A stretch of DNA of 33,195 bases from Mycobacterium sp. 1465703.0 (GTDB lineage: Bacteria; Actinomycetota; Actinomycetes; Mycobacteriales; Mycobacteriaceae). The position numbers were made by a program, and so were the translations under genes. The stretch spans positions 1 through 33,195 of the forward strand of contig NZ_LZKU01000252.1 of assembly GCF_001672975.1 (NCBI RefSeq), in the 5' to 3' direction. Shown piece after piece: positions 30,141 to 33,195 of this stretch. The notes below the pieces were generated by a model. That model had not been told where the DNA came from and searched no databases. It was given only the letters and a program-made list of their open reading frames with translations. Position 1 is the first letter of the stretch; the number at the start of each line of letters is the position of its first letter.

Positions 30141-30465
30141 TTAGACGTGGGCGGGCATGCTGTCCCAGCCGCGCACCGCCGAGGACGACGAGAATACCGC
30201 GGCGTCAAGGTCGACCTCCCAATCGGGAAACCGAGTCATGATCTCGTCCAGCGCAATTCGTCCCTCGATCCGCGCGAGTGCGTTGCCCAGGCCCACCAGC
30301 GCGCGGTTGACGTCATCGAACCGGGCTCAGTGCATAGAAGTCATGTTCGGTGTTGTAGTACAGCGGCGCGTTCTCGCGGATGCGCCGGAACATCGGATAA
30401 GGATCGGCGTTGAGGTCGACGTCCCACGGGTCGTAGTACAGATCGTCGGCGGTCCTGATGGTCAT
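30141..30465 (-). pseudogene. Cytochrome P450 remnant: N- and C-termini joined by internal deletion
   Basis: The minus strand starts with ATG after an AGGA ribosome site and reads MTIRTADDLYYDPWDVD, then ADPYPMFRRIRENAPLYYNTEHDFYALS, a clear P450 N-terminus. One extra base (agcccggttc instead of agccggttc) shifts the frame; in the corrected frame it continues RFDDVNRALV. It then jumps directly to LGNALARIEGRIALDEIMTRFPDWEVD and ends SSAVRGWDSMPAHV, the normal P450 C-terminus. About 290 residues are missing, including the I helix, ExxR and the heme-binding cysteine. No active enzyme can result. It was the last gene of the leftward operon, 11 nt after the LLM gene. Confidence 0.85.
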
Positions 30466-30476
30466 GAGCTTCCTGT

Positions 30477-31355
30477 CTACGGCGTCTGTGCGTCGGCGCC
30501 GAAGGCTTCACGATGCAATTCGATCAAGGCATGAAGCTGCTCGAGGTAGTGCTGCAACGAATGATGAACGAAGCGAGCCGACAACGTTGTGGTGCCGCCG
30601 TCGGCCAACTCCCGCAACGTTTCCGTCGTCGCTTCGGGCTTTCCGGCCGGATCAAGGGGTTGCTCGGCCGGCATCACCACCTCGAAGTCGGGCGGTAACT
30701 CGAACTGCCGCAGCCAGTCCGCCGCGGTGTGGATCGACACGTAGTACGGACACCAACCCTCGGCAAGGGTGACCGCTCGCCGTAGCGAACGTCGCGTCCG
30801 CCCGCCGACCCAGATCGGCATGTGCGGTTGTATCGCGCAGGGATCCACGGTCAGCCCGCTGAACGAGTAGAACTCACCGTGATAGGCCGGTTCATTGTTC
30901 GGCAGCGCCGCTCGCAGCGCCTTCAACGCGTCATCGCCGCGAGCGCCGCGGTCGTCGAAATGCACGCCGAGCAGGTCGAACTCCTCTTTGAGCGAGCCGA
31001 CGCCGACACCCAGGATCACCCGTCCACCGCTGACGTGATCGAGTGTGCCGTACCGCTTCACGATTGCCAACGGATGGTGATATCCCAACACCAAGGTCAT
31101 GGTGGCGAATCGAATTCGCGTGGTGCGCGCCGCGACATAGCCGAATGTGGCGAGTGGATCCCAGTAGCGTGCCTCGCGCCGCCCGGATTCGCTCGCGGGT
31201 ATACCGATGTGCTCGCTGCAGGTCATGTGGTGATAGCCGAGCCGATCCGCGACCTCCGCGACCCGGCCGATGTCGTCGATACCGGCGTCCTTCTCCCACT
31301 CCAGTGCCGCACCCGCGACGTTGGTGACGACCGGGGTGGCGATGCCGAGCTTCAC
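30477..31355 (-). CDS. LLM-class oxidoreductase (F420-type), 292 aa
   Basis: Luciferase-like motifs are present: GYHHMTCSEHIGIP near the N-terminus, TRIRFATMTLVLGYHHPLAIVKRYGTLDHVSGGRVILGVGVGSLKEEFDLLG in the middle and PHMPIWVGGRTRRSLRRAVTLAEGWCPYY. These are typical of mycobacterial F420-dependent monooxygenases or dehydrogenases. The ATG overlaps the TauD stop by 4 bp (ATGA). It probably handles an intermediate made by the Rieske and TauD enzymes of the same operon; the substrate is unknown. It differs clearly from the LLM protein at 16009-16836. Confidence 0.88.
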   Translation of the reverse strand: MKLGIATPVVTNVAGAALEWEKDAGIDDIGRVAEVADRLGYHHMTCSEHIGIPASESGRREARYWDPLATFGYVAARTTRIRFATMTLVLGYHHPLAIVKRYGTLDHVSGGRVILGVGVGSLKEEFDLLGVHFDDRGARGDDALKALRAALPNNEPAYHGEFYSFSGLTVDPCAIQPHMPIWVGGRTRRSLRRAVTLAEGWCPYYVSIHTAADWLRQFELPPDFEVVMPAEQPLDPAGKPEATTETLRELADGGTTTLSARFVHHSLQHYLEQLHALIELHREAFGADAQTP

Positions 31356-32182
31356 AGCAGCGGCTCTTCACCCGCGAGAATGGTTCGGTGCATGAGGCGG
31401 CCGCTGTCAACCGCGTACGGCCATACCCGGTGCATGGTTCCGGTGTTGTCCCAGATGAGCAGGTCACCAGGCTGCCACTCATGCCGGTAGACGTACTGCG
31501 GTTGGGTGGCCCAATCACGAAGGCGCGCAAGCAGTGCGCGGCTTTCCTCTACCGGCAAGCCGATGACATAGTCTGCCGTCGCGCCCAACAGCAGTGACTT
31601 GCGGCCGGATTGATGAGTCCACACGATCGGGCAAGCCTTGGTGGGCGACTTCTGCCAGAACGCCACTTCGTCATAACTCATCTCCGGGGTGACGTAATAC
31701 TGGGAGCGCTCCGCACTGTGCACCACACGCAGCTCCGCTATCGCTTCCTTCTCCGCTTCCGGAAGGTCCTCGTAGGCCGCATAGGTGTTGCAGAATTCGG
31801 TCTGCCCGCCGGTCTCGGAGAGCTGCACTGCCCGCAGCAGCGTGGCCAAGTTCGGCAACGGCTGCAGCGACCCATCGAAGTGCCAAAACATCGATCCCTG
31901 TAGGTATTTGGCCCGCTGATTCACCTTCTCGTCCAGGGAAATCTTATTGATGCCACCCTGGCCCTCGTTGGCGACCAGAGTCCCGAGGGTCTCGGCGATG
32001 GCGACCTGCTGCTCGTCGTCGATGTTTAACCCGCGGAAAAACACGACACCGCGCTGCTCGAGAATTTCGCGAATGGTGGCGGCCTCCCGCCCGCTCAGCA
32101 GCGTGTCGAGGTCGGTCCTGATCTCGCTGCCGATGCTCGGTGTGAGGTCGACGATTTCCAGCTGTGCCGAACTGAGTCCCAT
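31352..32182 (-). CDS. TauD/TfdA-family Fe(II)/2-oxoglutarate dioxygenase
   Basis: The product has 276 residues. The iron triad is visible: His101 and Asp103 in SMFWHFDGSLQPLP, and His251 in WDNTGTMHRVWPY. Arg266 in RLMHRTILAGE is placed to bind 2-oxoglutarate. The N-terminal EILEQRGVVFFRGLNIDDEQQVAIAETLG is typical. Family members hydroxylate taurine, aryloxyacids, alkyl sulfates or related compounds with release of an oxidised fragment. It lies 4 nt after the 107-aa gene and is coupled to the LLM gene. Confidence 0.9.
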   Translation of the reverse strand: MGLSSAQLEIVDLTPSIGSEIRTDLDTLLSGREAATIREILEQRGVVFFRGLNIDDEQQVAIAETLGTLVANEGQGGINKISLDEKVNQRAKYLQGSMFWHFDGSLQPLPNLATLLRAVQLSETGGQTEFCNTYAAYEDLPEAEKEAIAELRVVHSAERSQYYVTPEMSYDEVAFWQKSPTKACPIVWTHQSGRKSLLLGATADYVIGLPVEESRALLARLRDWATQPQYVYRHEWQPGDLLIWDNTGTMHRVWPYAVDSGRLMHRTILAGEEPLL

Positions 32183-32186
32183 GGTC

Positions 32187-32510
32187 TTAACTGACTCTCG
32201 TGAGAATGGTGTTGGCCGAATGCTTTACCCGCGGCTGCTTCCACAGTTCGACCGCCAACGAGACGGTGATCAGCGAGTAGAGCAGGTTGCGCAGATTCGC
32301 GACGTCGTCCGGCAACGGCTCGGAGTAGTCGAACTTGTCGATGTAGGCGACGGCTTCCTCGGCAAACGGGAACACCGCATCGTAGAAGGCCCGGATCTCC
32401 TCCATGGAGCTGTTGACGCGTTTGATGTAGCGCTGGTGGCCATCCTCGATCGCCCACTCGGGAACCAGGTGTTCGAGCTGCGAGAATTCCGGTGGCAGAA
32501 CGGGTTTCAT
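32187..32510 (-). CDS. Unknown 107-aa protein in Rieske operon
   Basis: The ATG overlaps the Rieske gene stop by 4 bp (ATGA), which fixes the start at MKPVLPPEFSQLEHLVPEW. The product is soluble, acidic and mostly helical (IKRVNSSMEEIRAFYDAVFPFAEEAVAYIDKF, then ANLRNLLYSLITVSLAVELWKQPRV). There are no cysteines and no signal peptide. I do not recognise a family. Its fixed place between two oxygenase genes suggests an accessory or small subunit of the Rieske enzyme, although it does not resemble the classical beta subunit. Confidence 0.75.
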   Translation of the reverse strand: MKPVLPPEFSQLEHLVPEWAIEDGHQRYIKRVNSSMEEIRAFYDAVFPFAEEAVAYIDKFDYSEPLPDDVANLRNLLYSLITVSLAVELWKQPRVKHSANTILTRVS

Positions 32511-33195
32511 CGGAAACCGGCCTTCGCCGCTTCACCGGCCTCGACGTAATCGCCGACCACCTTGTGTAGATGACGCAGCAGAATCTCCTCGTCATTCATG
32601 GTGAAATGCGTCAGGGCACCACTGTTGAGCATCGCCTGCAAGCCTTCGGAGGGGCTGGCATCCTCGAGGATGATGTCGTTGAGATAGGTCACCGTCAGCT
32701 CCTGGCCGAGTCGCTCCTTGTGGGTCTTCGGCGGCGGATAGAACATCTCGACTTCGAACAGATGTGAGTGCGGGCCGGTCGGCCAATGCGTGTGTGTGCT
32801 GAAACCGGACGAACCGAAGATCACGACGAAGTTCGGAAAGAACTGGAACGAATCGAAGCCGTATTTGTCCGATCGAGTGGGATTGAGCCCCGGCGGCATT
32901 GGACCGCGATCGGTGCGCTTGTTCCAGGGACCCGCCGCGCTGGCTTCCAACACGCATTCGATGGGCTTGGAATACGGCGTCTTTTGCGAAGGCTCGCCGG
33001 AGAAGGAAAACATTCGATGCGGGCCCTTCAGCTGGTAGGCCAGCGCGTCGGTGAACGGGTTGGGCTGGTCGAACGCATCCCTGGCCTCTGCGGTGAGAGC
33101 GCCGAACGATGATGCGTGCAAATACGGTCCGTGATAACTCTCGGCGAAGCTGTCGACGAAAATCTTCCAGTTGCACTGCAACTCGGCGGAGAACT
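32507..33195 (-). CDS. Rieske non-heme iron oxygenase, catalytic part (N-terminus outside window)
   Basis: The visible 229 residues belong to the catalytic domain of a ring-hydroxylating-type oxygenase alpha subunit. The iron-binding segment is NWKIFVDSFAESYHGPYLHASS, with the two histidines spaced H-x4-H as usual. The third ligand is probably an aspartate in TYLNDIILEDASPSEGLQ. Further typical parts are FDSFQFFPNFVVIFG and the C-terminal helix DYVEAGEAAKAGFR. The Rieske [2Fe-2S] domain must lie upstream, beyond the right edge. The enzyme would insert oxygen into an aromatic, terpenoid or alkyl substrate using electrons from a reductase not seen here. Confidence 0.88.
   Translation of the reverse strand, partial: FSAELQCNWKIFVDSFAESYHGPYLHASSFGALTAEARDAFDQPNPFTDALAYQLKGPHRMFSFSGEPSQKTPYSKPIECVLEASAAGPWNKRTDRGPMPPGLNPTRSDKYGFDSFQFFPNFVVIFGSSGFSTHTHWPTGPHSHLFEVEMFYPPPKTHKERLGQELTVTYLNDIILEDASPSEGLQAMLNSGALTHFTMNDEEILLRHLHKVVGDYVEAGEAAKAGFR

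Noticed and set aside
1..33195. CRISPR arrays, insertion sequences or transposase genes
   Set aside because: No regularly spaced repeats with unique spacers and no transposase motifs were seen on either strand.

Overview
The window looks like chromosomal DNA of a non-tuberculous Mycobacterium. It is GC-rich, many genes start with GTG, many overlap by 4 bp (ATGA or GTGA), and several lack a Shine-Dalgarno site but carry a TANNNT -10 box 6-8 nt before the start codon, as leaderless mycobacterial genes do. From memory, the core gene order pgmA, crcB1, crcB2, DUF488, CitE-like resembles the Rv3068c-Rv3075c region of M. tuberculosis, and the LLM protein at 16009-16836 resembles Rv3079c. Mycobacterium-rich families (DUF732, DUF2505, DUF3263, MpaB/DUF2236, LipJ-like cyclase) support this.

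Region 1 (1 to about 7640) is one end of an integrated prophage-like element, inserted at the 3' end of a tRNA-Ala(GGC) gene. It has a tyrosine integrase beside the tRNA. A divergent control region at 2192-2359 is packed with CTACG/CGTAG half-sites. The leftward operon from it encodes an XRE regulator, a KilA-C antirepressor, an excisionase-like HTH protein, a 92-aa unknown and a secreted DUF732-like protein cut by the window edge. The rightward operon encodes a 458-aa HTH protein and TcmP. Between the regulators and the integrase lie TcmP, its usual partner DUF5131 (Gp37/Gp68, three-Cys motif) in convergent orientation, an ImmA/IrrE-like peptidase and DUF3263. A near-consensus mycobacterial LexA box lies directly upstream of DUF5131, facing the ImmA-like gene. 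This cassette is the best candidate for an undescribed system in the window.

Region 2 (7641-16836) is core chromosome: tRNA-Ala, an MFS transporter and phosphoglucomutase (one operon), the fluoride channel pair crcB1-crcB2, an MbtK-like lysine acyltransferase, DUF488, a CitE-like lyase, a hemerythrin-like protein with a SigF-type promoter, a SelO gene broken by a 1-nt frameshift, and an F420-type LLM oxidoreductase.

Region 3 (16869-30080) holds signalling and envelope genes: a hydrolase-cyclase fusion, two small membrane proteins, a TetR regulator divergent from an MpaB-type oxygenase with a clear operator, an ECF sigma factor overlapping an O6-alkylguanine-DNA methyltransferase, secreted DUF732, phospholipase D, PhyH dioxygenase, an LCP (LytR-CpsA-Psr) ligase, a serine hydrolase, an M15 peptidase and DUF2505.

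Region 4 (30141-33195) is a tightly packed leftward oxidative operon: Rieske oxygenase (cut by the window edge), a 107-aa unknown, a TauD-type dioxygenase, an LLM oxidoreductase and, last, a cytochrome P450 reduced to its two ends by an internal deletion.
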